From assembly GCF_900636575.1 (NCBI RefSeq), contig NZ_LR134293.1, positions 1,861,501-1,925,500 on the forward strand: a stretch of 64,000 nucleotides of DNA, given 5' to 3'. The position numbers were made by a program, and so were the translations under genes. The notes beneath the pieces are model-generated. The model had not been told where the DNA came from and searched no databases. It was given only the letters and a program-made list of their open reading frames with translations. Positions 1 to 9,825 of the stretch are shown one piece after another (position 1 is the stretch's first letter; the number at the start of each line of letters is the position of its first letter). The stretch comes from Streptococcus canis. Lineage in GTDB: Bacteria > Bacillota > Bacilli > Lactobacillales > Streptococcaceae.

Positions 1-6
1 ACGACC

Positions 7-31
7 TAAAATCGTCCAGTGGACGATTTTA
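7..31 (-). terminator. Perfect hairpin overlapping the rpoD stop codon
   Basis: An 11-bp perfect inverted repeat (7-17 and 21-31) with a 3-nt loop. Its right arm contains the rpoD stop codon at 29-31. It is placed to end or protect the rpoD transcript. The window ends too soon to show whether a T-run follows, so the terminator role is inferred. Confidence 0.55.
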
Positions 32-1138
32 GTCCTCCATAAAATCTCTTAATTGCTTACTGCGGCTTGGGTGGCGAAGTTTGCGAAGTGCCTTAGCTTC
101 AATTTGACGGATACGTTCACGGGTGACGTTAAAGACTTTGCCCACATCTTCAAGGGTACGCATTTTACCATCGTCAAGTCCAAAACGTAGGCGGAGAACA
201 TTTTCCTCACGGTCTGTTAATGTGTCCAAGACCTCATCCAACTGTTCACGAAGAACCACGCGTGTTGTGTAGTCAACTGGATTTTCAATGACTTCATCTT
301 CGATAAAATCACCCAAGTGGCTATCATCTTCTTCACCAATTGGGGTTTCTAGAGAGACTGGCTCTTGAGCAATTTTCAAAATTTCACGAACCTTATCAGG
401 TGTCATTTCCATGCGTTCTGCAATTTGTTCTGGTGTTGGATCTTGTCCTAATTCCTGCAATAAATTACGTTGCTCACGAACCAATTTGTTAATGGTTTCT
501 ACCATGTGAACTGGGATACGAATGGTACGTGCTTGGTCAGCAATAGCACGAGTAATAGCCTGGCGAATCCACCATGTAGCGTAGGTTGAAAACTTAAACC
601 CTTTGGAATAGTCAAATTTATCAACAGCTTTCATCAACCCCATATTGCCTTCTTGAATCAAATCCAAGAATTGCATGCCGCGACCGACATAACGTTTAGC
701 AATAGAGACTACCAGACGCAAGTTGGCTTCTGCTAAACGTTGTTTAGCTTCTAGATCACCTTCTGCTACAGCAACCGCCAATACCTTTTCTTCTTCACTT
801 GTCAGAAGTGGTACGACACCGATTTCTTTGAGGTACATACGGACAGGGTCATTTACCTTAGCAGAATTGCTTCCAATTAATTCCTCATCAGTGAGCTCTT
901 CGGGTTTAGGTTCTTCAACCACGTATTTTGATGAGGGGTTGCCCTCCTTATCTGTAATGGAAATGCCACCATCTGTTAGCCGCTCAAGTAGGTCGTCGAT
1001 TTGATCAGCGTCCAAGGCAAATGGAATGACGAGTGTTTCAGTCACGTCATCATCAATCGCTGTTCCTTCTTTTTTATGATGACGAATAAACTCCGCAACT
1101 TGAACATTAAAAGTTGTAATTTCTTTTTCTTTTGTCAT
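29..1138 (-). CDS. rpoD: Primary (housekeeping) RNA polymerase sigma factor
   Basis: RpoD/SigA, 369 aa, the vegetative sigma factor that directs core RNA polymerase to -35/-10 promoters. The sequence shows an acidic N-terminal part (region 1.1), then region 1.2 ([12 protein letters not shown]), and the region 2 core with [19 protein letters not shown] and the -10-binding [13 protein letters not shown]. Region 3 follows, and region 4.2 has the helix-turn-helix [20 protein letters not shown] near the C-terminus. The length is normal for Firmicute SigA. The gene starts 8 nt after dnaG on the same strand, the widespread Gram-positive dnaG-rpoD macromolecular-synthesis pair, so the two are almost certainly co-transcribed. 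Confidence 0.98.
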   Translation of the reverse strand: MTKEKEITTFNVQVAEFIRHHKKEGTAIDDDVTETLVIPFALDADQIDDLLERLTDGGISITDKEGNPSSKYVVEEPKPEELTDEELIGSNSAKVNDPVRMYLKEIGVVPLLTSEEEKVLAVAVAEGDLEAKQRLAEANLRLVVSIAKRYVGRGMQFLDLIQEGNMGLMKAVDKFDYSKGFKFSTYATWWIRQAITRAIADQARTIRIPVHMVETINKLVREQRNLLQELGQDPTPEQIAERMEMTPDKVREILKIAQEPVSLETPIGEEDDSHLGDFIEDEVIENPVDYTTRVVLREQLDEVLDTLTDREENVLRLRFGLDDGKMRTLEDVGKVFNVTRERIRQIEAKALRKLRHPSRSKQLRDFMED

Positions 1139-1146
1139 ATTTTCCT

Positions 1147-2961
1147 CTATTCCATTTTTCGTTTTTGAGCAATTAAATTTTCCAACACTTCAAGAGCTAG
1201 TTGGTGGTCACCTTTATTGCTAGATTCTCTAACTTGCTTACCTTGTTTGTAGAGGTCGCGCTCTGCTAAAAGCTTGGCACGTTTGGCTAGAATATCATCA
1301 ATCTCATCAGGAGCCACTTCTCTGGGAAGGTTTTCTTCTAAAACACTGTAGTAAGCCCGATTGACTTCCTCTGACATTTCTGACAAGTCATAGGAAGTGA
1401 TTTGTCCTTGTTGCTTCAACTGTTGATAAAGCACTTCAAGGGCAGGGGTATCAAAATAAAAATCAGCTCGATGGCGAAATTCAGTCAGCAAATAGCTATG
1501 ATGTAACAGTCGATGCATAAGATGACTTTCTGCCTTGGTGATAGCTGTCAAACTTTTTGCCACTGGCAAAGTAACCAGCCTGCTGACAGGTTGAACCTGC
1601 TTCTCTTGGCGCCTTTGTCTATCCTGAACCCTTAAGGCATTGACCGATTGTTCTACTTGGAAATAATCAAAATCCGGTAACAAATCTGCTACTCTGTTAA
1701 TGTAAGAATTTTGGGCTGTGATAGACGGTGACTGAGCAATCAATGGCGCTATTTTTTCCACATAAGCAATTTGCGATTGCAAATTATCCATATTGTCAGG
1801 TTTGAGATAATCAATAAAAAATTCGACACTACTGATGCGTGACTGCTTAAGCAAATCTGCAAATACTTCTGGGGAATGCCGCTGTACAAATTCATCAGGG
1901 TCCATTTTATTGGGGATTCTGACAATTTCTACCACAAAATCTTTAAGCAATTCTAGTGATTTAGCAATGGCATTTTGACCAGCGTCATCACCATCATAGG
2001 TCAAGACTACTTTTTTGGTAATCTGTTTAAGGTGATGAACATGTTCTGGCGTCAAAGCCGTTCCCATTGAGGCAACAGCATTTTCATAACCCGAACGATA
2101 AGCAGCAATCACGTCCATAAACCCTTCCATTAGAAACACTTCATGAGTTTTGGCAATAACAGGCTTGGCCTTGTCCAAGTGATACAATTCATAAGATTTG
2201 TTAAAAAGAACGGTTCCTCTTGAATTTTTATACTTGGCCTGTTTTTTTTTCATATCAGCCGCCGTCCAGATACGTCCTGAAAAGGCAATAGTATGCCCTT
2301 GGTCATCTGATAAGGGGAACATGATACGATTTCGAAAGGCGTCGTAAATGGTATTGGATTGGTCGGACAAGTTAAACAATCCTGAAGCAGTCAGTTGACC
2401 TTCCTCGTATTTTTTAGAAAGAGCTTGATAAAGATAATCCGACTCATCTGGGGCTAAGCCAATATTGAAATGTTCAATTAAGTGGTCATCCAAGCCTCTC
2501 TGGTAAAGATATTTCCTAGCTTCTTGACCAATGGTGGTAGTCATCAGAACCGCATGGTAAAATTTAGCAGCATCTTCATGAAGTGTCATTAAAGCGTGAT
2601 TAGGGTGCTGGTGTTGGTTAGCAACCGCTGCCTGACTTGGCGCTATATCAAGCGACATGCCAGCCTTATCCGCAATAATCTGAACACTTTCTAAGAAGGG
2701 GACTTGGCGGTATTCCTCAATAAATTTAAAAACATCCCCTGATTTTCCACAACCAAAGCAGTGAAAAAACTGTCTGTCTTCAACGACATTAAAAGAGGGC
2801 GTTTTTTCTTTATGGAAGGGACAAAGGCCAAGATAATGTCGACCTGTACGAGAAAGTTGGACCACTTCTCCAATGACATCGACAATATTAACACTATTTT
2901 TTACCTGGGAAATCATTTCTTTGTCAATCGCCAAATCGTCACCTCCCCATAAAAATCCCAT
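1147..2961 (-). CDS. dnaG: DNA primase
   Basis: DnaG makes the RNA primers for lagging-strand and origin synthesis. An N-terminal CHC2 zinc-binding domain is visible ([11 protein letters not shown], then [15 protein letters not shown]). The central TOPRIM fold shows [17 protein letters not shown] and [13 protein letters not shown], and a helicase-binding C-terminal part follows. The longest form is 604 aa from ATG 2961. However, a strong Shine-Dalgarno (GGGGAGGTGA) lies inside that extension, 6 nt before a TTG at 2934, and the likely promoter places the transcript start only about 10 nt before ATG 2961. I therefore favour TTG 2934 (MAIDKEMI, 595 aa) as the true start. rpoD follows 8 nt downstream. 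Confidence 0.97.
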   Translation of the reverse strand: MGFLWGGDDLAIDKEMISQVKNSVNIVDVIGEVVQLSRTGRHYLGLCPFHKEKTPSFNVVEDRQFFHCFGCGKSGDVFKFIEEYRQVPFLESVQIIADKAGMSLDIAPSQAAVANQHQHPNHALMTLHEDAAKFYHAVLMTTTIGQEARKYLYQRGLDDHLIEHFNIGLAPDESDYLYQALSKKYEEGQLTASGLFNLSDQSNTIYDAFRNRIMFPLSDDQGHTIAFSGRIWTAADMKKKQAKYKNSRGTVLFNKSYELYHLDKAKPVIAKTHEVFLMEGFMDVIAAYRSGYENAVASMGTALTPEHVHHLKQITKKVVLTYDGDDAGQNAIAKSLELLKDFVVEIVRIPNKMDPDEFVQRHSPEVFADLLKQSRISSVEFFIDYLKPDNMDNLQSQIAYVEKIAPLIAQSPSITAQNSYINRVADLLPDFDYFQVEQSVNALRVQDRQRRQEKQVQPVSRLVTLPVAKSLTAITKAESHLMHRLLHHSYLLTEFRHRADFYFDTPALEVLYQQLKQQGQITSYDLSEMSEEVNRAYYSVLEENLPREVAPDEIDDILAKRAKLLAERDLYKQGKQVRESSNKGDHQLALEVLENLIAQKRKME

Positions 2962-2977
2962 TATAGTTTTATGTTTT

Positions 2978-3006
2978 ATTATATCATTGAAAGCTTCTTT
3001 TGTAAA
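2978..3006 (-). promoter_or_regulatory. Sigma-A promoter of dnaG-rpoD
   Basis: On the minus strand, TTTACA (3001-3006) and TATAAT (2978-2983) are separated by 17 bp. The expected start is near 2971. That leaves no room for a ribosome site before ATG 2961 but fits a start at TTG 2934. A second TATAAT-like hexamer lies slightly downstream. Confidence 0.7.
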
Positions 3007-3028
3007 TTTAAAAACACAAGGGATTCCA

Positions 3029-3058
3029 TTAGCTTTTGCCTATCAATTGTGTTATGAT
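3029..3058 (+). promoter_or_regulatory. Probable mscL promoter
   Basis: TTAGCT (3029-3034) and TATGAT (3053-3058) with an 18-bp spacer, about 30 nt before the mscL start codon. The -35 is weak. It is divergent from the dnaG promoter, and the two cores lie within about 25 bp of each other. Confidence 0.45.
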
Positions 3059-3087
3059 TAGGTCAGATTAAAAAAAGGGGAATTCTC

Positions 3088-3462
3088 ATGATTAAAGAAT
3101 TAAAAGCATTTTTATTTAGAGGAAACATTATTGATCTTGCTGTTGCAGTTATTATCGGGGGTGCCTTTGGTGCTATCGTTACATCTTTTGTTAACGACAT
3201 CATCACACCACTTATCTTAAACCCAGCCTTGAAAGCTGCTAATGTTGAAAACATTACACAATTAACTTGGAATGGGATTAAATATGGTAACTTCTTGGGA
3301 GCGGTAATCAACTTCCTTATCATCGGTACTAGCCTTTTCTTTGTTGTTAAAGCCGCTGAAAAAGCTATGCCTAAAAAACAAGAGGAAGAAGTTGTTGAAG
3401 TAACAACCCCTACTCAAGAAGAATTGCTTACTGAAATCCGTGACTTGTTAGCAAAGAAATAA
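3088..3462 (+). CDS. mscL: Large-conductance mechanosensitive channel
   Basis: MscL, 124 aa, a homopentameric membrane pore that opens under membrane tension and releases solutes on hypo-osmotic shock. The N-terminal helix and first membrane segment show the family signature FLFRGNIIDLAVAVIIGGAFG with a following NDIITP. A second membrane segment (FLGAVINFLIIGTSLFFVV) follows, then a charged cytoplasmic helix rich in K and E. The length is typical. The start is preceded by AAGGGGAA. It is a single-gene unit facing away from dnaG, with hairpins directly after the stop. Confidence 0.97.
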   Translation: MIKELKAFLFRGNIIDLAVAVIIGGAFGAIVTSFVNDIITPLILNPALKAANVENITQLTWNGIKYGNFLGAVINFLIIGTSLFFVVKAAEKAMPKKQEEEVVEVTTPTQEELLTEIRDLLAKK

Positions 3463-3478
3463 GAGTTGATATGACTAA

Positions 3479-3500
3479 AACAGTTGGCTCTCCAACTGTT
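3479..3500 (+). terminator. Hairpin after mscL
   Basis: A perfect 9-bp stem AACAGTTGG/CCAACTGTT with a CTCT loop, 17 nt after the mscL stop. There is no T-run directly after it; the stronger terminator-like hairpin of the neighbouring repeat copy follows at once. Confidence 0.5.
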
Positions 3501-3502
3501 CC

Positions 3503-3673
3503 AGATTGAAGAAAAGTCCATTTAGGATCATTTTTCTTCAATCTTTTTTTGTTCCTCTAAAAAAGAAAGACTCCTGAAATGCGATAATATAAGCGTGTCA
3601 AAAATTAGTTGACATCATCATTAAATCATTTTCATTAACACCTTCTAAAAATAAACTTTGTCTGCGTTCTGAC
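3503..3673 (-). repeat. Dispersed intergenic repeat, copy A
   Basis: About 170 bp that, read on the minus strand, align closely with 14160-14337 and 29951-30128. Shared blocks include GAAAATGATTTAATGAT, TTTCAGGAGT, TTTTTTAGA and AAAGATTGAAGAAAAAT. On the plus strand its first part (3504-3551) folds into AGATTGAAGAAAA/TTTTTCTTCAATCT followed by seven T, an intrinsic terminator suited to mscL. It lies between mscL and rpsU and fills most of this 318-base gap. I do not recognise it as a named repeat family. Confidence 0.8.
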
Positions 3674-3742
3674 CCTACTTCTTATACCTAACCATCACTT
3701 AGCAAGCAGGTGGCTTAGTTATACTAAATCTAACTAACAAAA

Positions 3743-3765
3743 ACAGTCCTAAAAATTAGGACTGC
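3743..3765 (-). terminator. rpsU terminator (bidirectional)
   Basis: Stem CAGTCCT (3744-3750) and AGGACTG (3758-3764), with a T-run on the minus strand just after the hairpin. It lies 16 nt beyond the rpsU stop. Confidence 0.75.
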
Positions 3766-3780
3766 TTTTACTATCTCATA

Positions 3781-3957
3781 TTAGAATTTTTTACGTTTGC
3801 GAGCTGCTTCTGATTTACGTTTACGTTTTACAGAAGGTTTTTCGTAGAATTCACGTTTACGTGATTCTTGAAGAGTACCAGCTTTAGTAACAGAACGTTT
3901 GAAGCGACGAAGAGCATCGTCAAGAGATTCATTTTTACGTACTACTGTTTTTGACAT
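3781..3957 (-). CDS. rpsU: Ribosomal protein S21
   Basis: S21 (bS21), 58 aa, a small basic protein of the 30S subunit that helps base-pair the 16S rRNA 3' end with mRNA. The sequence begins [20 protein letters not shown] and ends in a Lys/Arg-rich tail ([13 protein letters not shown]), as in other Firmicutes. I chose the start at 3957 because AGGAGGTGAAACAC directly precedes it; the longer open frame to 3993 would place that ribosome site inside the gene. It is monocistronic, between its own promoter and hairpin. Confidence 0.97.
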
Positions 3958-3993
3958 GTGTTTCACCTCCTCAAGATATTGTAACATTTTCAC

Positions 3994-4035
3994 GTTCCAA
4001 TCTATATTATATTATTTTTCGGAAAAAGTCAATCC
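3994..4035 (-). promoter_or_regulatory. Probable rpsU promoter
   Basis: The minus strand carries TTGACT followed by an AT-rich stretch. TATAAT lies at 15-bp spacing and an overlapping TAATAT at 17 bp. The exact -10 cannot be fixed by eye. Confidence 0.5.
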
Positions 4036-4058
4036 TCTTTTTCATCTTTAAAGGAGAT

Positions 4059-4871
4059 TTATTCCACGATGTTTCCAGTCAGGGCTGCTGCTTCTCGGAT
4101 GAAGGCTTTATACTGATTATCTTTAGCCAATTTAGCAATAACTTTGTTGACGGTTTTAGTTAGGTCACCACTATTTTTAGGAAGAGCCACTGCTTTGGCA
4201 TCGCCATCACTGGTTTTTAAGCTAAATGGTGCTAAAGCCAAATCCTTATGTTGCGCTAAAAAGCCAGCTGCAACAGGCCCTTCTAAATCAACGGCATAAA
4301 CGTGTCCAGATTTTAATTCATTGATGGCTTCTCCCATGGCGGTTAAAGAAATCAGATTAGTTTCTGGTAACTGTGTTTTGACCAATCCCTCTTCAATGCT
4401 GCCTTTTTGAGCTGCCACTTTTTTGCCAGCTAAACTGGTTATGTCCTTAACTGTCTTAGCATCTGTAGCTCTCATTAGTACAGCATTTTCAGTTTCATAA
4501 TAAGGGGTTGAAAAATCATAGACTTTGGCTCTTTCTTTGGTGTAAGATAGACCAGAGATAGCCATGTCTGCTTTACCTGTCTGAAGGCTCGACAAGACAT
4601 TGTCAAAGCTCATTGAGGAAAGCTCTAATTTAACCCCTAATTCATCTGCAATAGCCTGAGCTAATTGAATGTCTGCCCCGACAATGGTATCTTTCCCATT
4701 GACCAAAGCTTTGAATTCAAAAGGTGCGTAGTCCGGGCTAACCGCCACAACCAATTTCCCTGCTTTTTTAATACTGTCTTGGTGATTCACTTTTTCTGCT
4801 TTGCCACATGCCACTAAAGGAATAACAAGCAGACAGATAATGAGACCGACCATCATTTTTTTAATCTTCAT
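4059..4871 (-). CDS. Amino-acid ABC transporter substrate-binding lipoprotein
   Basis: 270 aa solute-binding protein of the bacterial extracellular family 3 (polar amino acid) type. The N-terminus is a lipoprotein signal: two lysines, a hydrophobic stretch and the lipobox LVAC with Cys at residue 22, so it should be lipid-anchored on the outer face of the membrane. Family landmarks are KLVVAVSPDYAPFEF, the loop GADIQLAQAIADELG, and the SGLSYTKERAKVYDFSTPYY segment that typically contacts the amino-acid ligand. No permease or ATPase gene is adjacent, so it is an orphan component that must work with a transporter encoded elsewhere. The ligand cannot be told from sequence. Confidence 0.9.
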   Translation of the reverse strand: MKIKKMMVGLIICLLVIPLVACGKAEKVNHQDSIKKAGKLVVAVSPDYAPFEFKALVNGKDTIVGADIQLAQAIADELGVKLELSSMSFDNVLSSLQTGKADMAISGLSYTKERAKVYDFSTPYYETENAVLMRATDAKTVKDITSLAGKKVAAQKGSIEEGLVKTQLPETNLISLTAMGEAINELKSGHVYAVDLEGPVAAGFLAQHKDLALAPFSLKTSDGDAKAVALPKNSGDLTKTVNKVIAKLAKDNQYKAFIREAAALTGNIVE

Positions 4872-4938
4872 AGTATATTTATTCCTTTTCTTAATGATGA
4901 AGTCTATTATATTGCATTATTATTCAAAGGTCAACTAT

Positions 4939-6054
4939 TTACTGAATATTTTTCAACATTTCTGACAGAGCTGATAGACCTGCTTGAAGAATTTCAGGCT
5001 GGCAGCAATAGCCTATCCGAACATGCTTATCGCGGTCAAAGCGATTACCAGGCACAACTAGAGTACCGTAGTCTCGTAATAAACGTAAGGCAAAGGGTTC
5101 AATCGCTTCTTCAATTGCCAATTTCACAAAAGCTGTAGAGACTTGTTTGGGTTTGACATAAGATACTTTTTCTTCTTGTTGCACCCAATTATCTAGAAGG
5201 TTTAAGTTTCTCGTGAGAATTTGTCGATTCCTTTGCAAGAGTTTTGGGGCATGTTTTAAGGCTAGCGCAGCCACCATGTCATCAAAGACGCCTGCACAAA
5301 TCATGGTGTAATCTCGATAGGTTCTGAGAAGTTCTACGATTTCCTCAGAGGCTGCAAGCCAACCTACCCGAATGCCTGGTAGGGAAAAGGTCTTAGACAT
5401 GCTATTGACTGAAATTCCTTTGTCATACAAGTCAGCAATGCCTAGTAAGTGATCGGAGGCAAAGGAATGATACACTTCATCGCTTACTATATAAAGGTCA
5501 TGAGCTTTAGCAATGGCGATTAATGTGTCTAAATAATCCCTGTTCATATAAGCTCCGGTTGGGTTATTGGCGTTATTGATAGTGATTAGTTTGGTATTGG
5601 GACGAATGAGTTGTTCTAATACGTCTAAATCAGGAAGCCAGTTCAGGTCTTCTTTGACCTGCCAATAGTCAACTGTTGCCCCTAGTGACTCGGGGATATC
5701 GTAAAGTTGCTGGTAGCTGGGATAGTGGGCAATGACATGATCACCTGCTTCAATCAAAGCATATAAAACTGCAAAATTAGCTCCTGTTGCGCCATTGGTT
5801 TGTAAAATATTCTCAGGCTCTAAGTTTTGATAAAGGTTGGCAACCCCTTTTTTAAAGTCAGGAGACCCTTCAATCCAACCATAGTTCAACGGTTTTTGAT
5901 GCAAGTTTTGGTAAAAAGCTTGAGAATCCTCTCCTGTCACCTCAAACAATTCTTCTAACGTTAAGGAAGCAATGGTGGATCCTGCAATGTCATAGATGGC
6001 TTCTTTTTCATGCTGATTAAGCCATTCCTCAACACCAAAAGCTGGTAATTTCAT
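4939..6054 (-). CDS. PLP-dependent class I/II aminotransferase
   Basis: 371 aa fold-type I aminotransferase. Visible landmarks are the cofactor-binding NANNPTGAYM (residues 161-170), the SDEVYHSF block, and SMSKTFSLPGIRVGW with the Schiff-base lysine at residue 221. The C-terminal RIGYCCQP holds the carboxylate-binding Arg. The substrate is not evident; in streptococci such genes are annotated only as generic aminotransferases. It sits alone between the lipoprotein gene and rexA, with intergenic gaps of about 67 and 138 nt, so co-transcription with the lipoprotein is possible but not shown. Confidence 0.9.
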   Translation of the reverse strand: MKLPAFGVEEWLNQHEKEAIYDIAGSTIASLTLEELFEVTGEDSQAFYQNLHQKPLNYGWIEGSPDFKKGVANLYQNLEPENILQTNGATGANFAVLYALIEAGDHVIAHYPSYQQLYDIPESLGATVDYWQVKEDLNWLPDLDVLEQLIRPNTKLITINNANNPTGAYMNRDYLDTLIAIAKAHDLYIVSDEVYHSFASDHLLGIADLYDKGISVNSMSKTFSLPGIRVGWLAASEEIVELLRTYRDYTMICAGVFDDMVAALALKHAPKLLQRNRQILTRNLNLLDNWVQQEEKVSYVKPKQVSTAFVKLAIEEAIEPFALRLLRDYGTLVVPGNRFDRDKHVRIGYCCQPEILQAGLSALSEMLKNIQ

Positions 6055-6192
6055 GATAGGTTCTCCTTTGTTATTATAATTGTAGCATTCAAATATAGAT
6101 AAAAAATAGTTTATTCCATGGAAGGTCTAATGGGACTTTTCGATTCCTTTTAGCCTTGGATAAAAGGGGATGCTAAGGACATGATGAGATAA

Positions 6193-9100
6193 TCAGATAT
6201 TGACAATTTCCAATTTTTTGTCTCCCATTAGAACCAAATATTTCTTGGTTACAGGAAGACCATAGGTCTGAGTAAGGGCTTCTGCATATAAAGTCAACTG
6301 TTGTTGGTAACGGTTTTTTAACTCCAAAGAATTTTGGTATTTATCCGTTTTATAATCCACTAGTTCAATATGATCCTCAAATAAGAGAAAAGCATCAATG
6401 ATTCCCCGAACAACATAGTCTTCTTGACTAATAGGATCTGTTTTTAACATGGCAAAAGGCGCTTCTCTGTACAAATTCCTGTGATAGATCTGAAACTGCT
6501 GCCCCAAGACTGTCTTATCAAAGAATTGCTCAACTTTCACCATATCAAGAGCTGCCTTAACCGCTTGGTCCAACTCTAGTTGCTCTAGAGCATGTGCGAT
6601 TGTTTTGGCTGTTACTGGATAAGCCAAGGGAATAGCCTGCATCAATTGGTGGAGGGCTGACCCAACTTGGCTAGCGTCAACTCTGACCTGTTTTGAAAAA
6701 TCAGGTAAAGTAAAGGCTGTAGAGGTGTGGTAAGTTTTTTCCATGACCTCTACCCCCTCTGAGTCTAACAAGGGCTCATAGGAAGCCTTTAGTTGGCTAG
6801 GTGTGCGAACCGTTGGGAGATTGATGGCGGCTTCATAGCCAGCATTTAATTGAGACACTTTGTCTAGCATATCTAAGGCACGCACAATGTCCGCAGATTG
6901 ACGGTTATCCTTGAGGTTGTCTGGATGTAATACTTGTGGATTTTGAAGTTGACCAATAACCTCTGGACTTAAGTCGCTATCCTCAATAAAGCACACATCA
7001 AAACAAAGGTCTTCAGTGGTGAAGGTATCTGTGATAGCCAAGAGCCAGTCTTGGAAAGTCATCAACTGTTCTCGAAGCGCTAAAGGCAACAACTTACCAG
7101 TATACTTACCATCTGTCAACTCTTGGCTTTTTTGCTTGCTGGCTTTTCCAACAAGGAAAAGTTGTTTCTCAGCTCGTGTCATGGCAACGTACAACAGCCG
7201 CATTTGTTCAGATAAGGTTGCCAAGCGTAACTCTTGCTGATTCAACTGATAAGGCAAGGTTTCCATACTCACTTTGACTGACGCTAAGGTTTCTTCACCC
7301 AAAAGCTCCTTAACATCAGCCAAGTACTTGATTCCAATACCCTGCTGACGATTTAAAATAAACGGAGCATGAATATCTGTCATGGCAAAGCGTTTGTCAC
7401 AGTTAAGGATAAACACGTACTGGAATTCCAATCCCTTGGATTTGTGAATCGTCATGAGATTGACCGCTTGCTTAGGACTAGTTACTTCAACGTCTGCTAA
7501 ATCATTTTTCGTTTCTAACACCTTGTCAATCATGCCAATAAAGCGAGATAACCCTTTGTATCCTGATTGCTCAAATTGATTGGCACGCAGGGCTAGCGCA
7601 TAAAGATTGGCTTGGGCCTGCTCAGCCTTGGCTTGACTAGCAACCAGATCGAAGTAAAATCGGTCATTGAAAATTTTCCAAATGAGGTCATGCAAAGATT
7701 TGATTTTAGCATAACGACGCCAATTCTTTAAGGTTTCCATAAAACCACTTAATTTTGCCATTAACTCATCATGCACTAAGTCTGAGTGAGCACCCGTTCC
7801 AAGTAAGGCCTTTTCCAATTTGTCATAAAGACAAGTAGTATCTTGGTCACTGCCTTTTTGAAGCGCCAGCCTTGCTAATTCGTCCTCATCAAAGGCAAAC
7901 ATTGGTGAGCGCAACAGGGCAACAAGGGCATAATCATTCCTTGGGTTATTAATGGTTCTCAAGGTATCCAACATGACCATGACTTCAACCGATTTGAGGT
8001 AATTTTGCTGACCACCGTCAGCTACTAGTGGGATACCATACTGATTAAAGGCATGAAAAATAGCATCATTTCTTGTCCTTGTTGAGACAAGAAGGGTGAT
8101 GTCTTCAAAAGGTACTCCTTGGTCATTATGCAATCGGATGATTTCTTTGGCAACAATATTCACCTCATTAGGTGATAAGCCATCAGAATCTTCCTCTTCT
8201 ACTTCGTCATTTCGGTCAGTGTTATAAAGCAATAATTTAGCACGATGTTCAGGATAGGACACTTTTTGGGCATCGCTACCAGCAACCAACTGATGTTGCT
8301 CATCGTATAAAATGTCTCCCAGAGATTCATCCATCAAATGGCTAAAAACAGCATTACTGGCATCCAAAACTTCTGATTGGCTTCGGAAATTTTCTTTCAG
8401 TAAAATAAGCTTCCCTTGCTCAGGATGAGCCTGATAGTCTTTGAATTTCTGATTGAAAATTTGAGGATCTGCTTGTCGAAATCGGTAAATGGATTGCTTC
8501 ATATCACCAACCATAAAACGATTATGACCATTTGATAATAAAGTTAATAAGCGCTCCTGCATGTGGTTGTTATCTTGGTATTCATCAACCATGACTTCGT
8601 GATACTGCTGCTGGTAGGCCTGTCTGATGTCAGGGTTTTCTTCTAAAATCTGAATGGCAAAATGGGCAATATCTGTAAATTCAAAGGCTGCTTCTTGCAT
8701 CTTAGCGGCCAGATAGGCATCTGAAAAGGCTACGACAAAACGTTGCAACACTTCCAACAAAGGAAGACTTTCCCCTTGGTATGCCAAAATCGTCTCTAAG
8801 TGTCTAAAGCGTGTTAATTTTTGGTGTAAGGCTTTAAAAATAGGATACTTGGTACCAGCAACAGTCACGTCATTGCCAGAAGGGAGCATTGTGGTCAAGT
8901 CTTTAGCCAATTGGCCAATTCCTTGCCTACCATAGAGATGGTCAAAATCCCGCGCCCAATGATGAAGATTTTCAATAACCTTTAGGTGGTTAATATATTT
9001 GACCGTTGGTTTACCAGCCTTGGTCAGTTGACCATATTCTTCCATGTCAGTCAAATCTCTTAACTGATCTGCGGTATCATGCATGCTTGCCAACAATAAT

Positions 9101-9825
9101 TCAATGTCTTGCAGAGGTATATCTTCAAGGCGCTGATAGGTTTTTGCTGCTTTTAAGAACGTTTCTTGCAACCATTCTCTTGGGTTTTCGGTAGATTGGC
9201 TAAAAGAATAACAGCTATAAATCAGATCTCTAAAAGCGGATGCATCTTTTCGGTTACCAGAAAAATTTTTAACCAGTGCTTTGAACAAAGAAGAATCACT
9301 TTGTGCCATAAAGGTTTCAAATAGCTTGCTAAAAACGTCCTGTTTTAAAACATCTTGCTCGGCCTTATCTTGCATAATACGAAATCGAGGCGACAAACCA
9401 ATGCTATAACCATAGTGATTGACCAACTTTTGGGCAAAGGCATCCATGGTGCCAATATCTGCCTGAGACAGGGTCTGCAGCTGCTCTGTTAGGTAGGCTT
9501 TTAGCTGATAATCTGTCGTTTGAGCGATTTGAGCATACAATTTTTTCTCAATACGGTCACGCAATTCCGTAGCTGCCTTAACGGTAAAGGTGGAAATAAA
9601 TAACCGATCAATAGCAACTCCTCTCAGGATTTTATCAAGAATGCGTTCTACCATCACAAAGGTTTTTCCTGACCCAGCAGAGGCTGACACAAGGATATTT
9701 TGACCGCTACTGTATATGGCTTCAATCTGCTGGGGGGTTCTTTTTTGAGCTGCTTGACTACGGCTTTCTGTTTCTTGTAATTGAGCAATAGCTTCTGGGC
9801 TTAAAAAGGGTTCAAATGTTATCAC
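6193..9825 (-). CDS. rexA: ATP-dependent helicase/nuclease subunit A (RexA/AddA)
   Basis: 1210 aa UvrD-type helicase fused to a RecB-family nuclease, the large subunit of the RexAB (AddAB) complex. The complex resects double-strand breaks up to a Chi site for RecA loading. Walker A is SASAGSGKT (residues 47-55). Other superfamily-1 motifs seen are [10 protein letters not shown] (motif II), [13 protein letters not shown] (motif III), [16 protein letters not shown] and [14 protein letters not shown]. The C-terminal nuclease motif is GIIDAFLL then [10 protein letters not shown]. The start codon overlaps the rexB stop by 4 nt, so the two are translationally coupled. Confidence 0.97.
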   Translation of the reverse strand: MITFEPFLSPEAIAQLQETESRSQAAQKRTPQQIEAIYSSGQNILVSASAGSGKTFVMVERILDKILRGVAIDRLFISTFTVKAATELRDRIEKKLYAQIAQTTDYQLKAYLTEQLQTLSQADIGTMDAFAQKLVNHYGYSIGLSPRFRIMQDKAEQDVLKQDVFSKLFETFMAQSDSSLFKALVKNFSGNRKDASAFRDLIYSCYSFSQSTENPREWLQETFLKAAKTYQRLEDIPLQDIELLLASMHDTADQLRDLTDMEEYGQLTKAGKPTVKYINHLKVIENLHHWARDFDHLYGRQGIGQLAKDLTTMLPSGNDVTVAGTKYPIFKALHQKLTRFRHLETILAYQGESLPLLEVLQRFVVAFSDAYLAAKMQEAAFEFTDIAHFAIQILEENPDIRQAYQQQYHEVMVDEYQDNNHMQERLLTLLSNGHNRFMVGDMKQSIYRFRQADPQIFNQKFKDYQAHPEQGKLILLKENFRSQSEVLDASNAVFSHLMDESLGDILYDEQHQLVAGSDAQKVSYPEHRAKLLLYNTDRNDEVEEEDSDGLSPNEVNIVAKEIIRLHNDQGVPFEDITLLVSTRTRNDAIFHAFNQYGIPLVADGGQQNYLKSVEVMVMLDTLRTINNPRNDYALVALLRSPMFAFDEDELARLALQKGSDQDTTCLYDKLEKALLGTGAHSDLVHDELMAKLSGFMETLKNWRRYAKIKSLHDLIWKIFNDRFYFDLVASQAKAEQAQANLYALALRANQFEQSGYKGLSRFIGMIDKVLETKNDLADVEVTSPKQAVNLMTIHKSKGLEFQYVFILNCDKRFAMTDIHAPFILNRQQGIGIKYLADVKELLGEETLASVKVSMETLPYQLNQQELRLATLSEQMRLLYVAMTRAEKQLFLVGKASKQKSQELTDGKYTGKLLPLALREQLMTFQDWLLAITDTFTTEDLCFDVCFIEDSDLSPEVIGQLQNPQVLHPDNLKDNRQSADIVRALDMLDKVSQLNAGYEAAINLPTVRTPSQLKASYEPLLDSEGVEVMEKTYHTSTAFTLPDFSKQVRVDASQVGSALHQLMQAIPLAYPVTAKTIAHALEQLELDQAVKAALDMVKVEQFFDKTVLGQQFQIYHRNLYREAPFAMLKTDPISQEDYVVRGIIDAFLLFEDHIELVDYKTDKYQNSLELKNRYQQQLTLYAEALTQTYGLPVTKKYLVLMGDKKLEIVNI

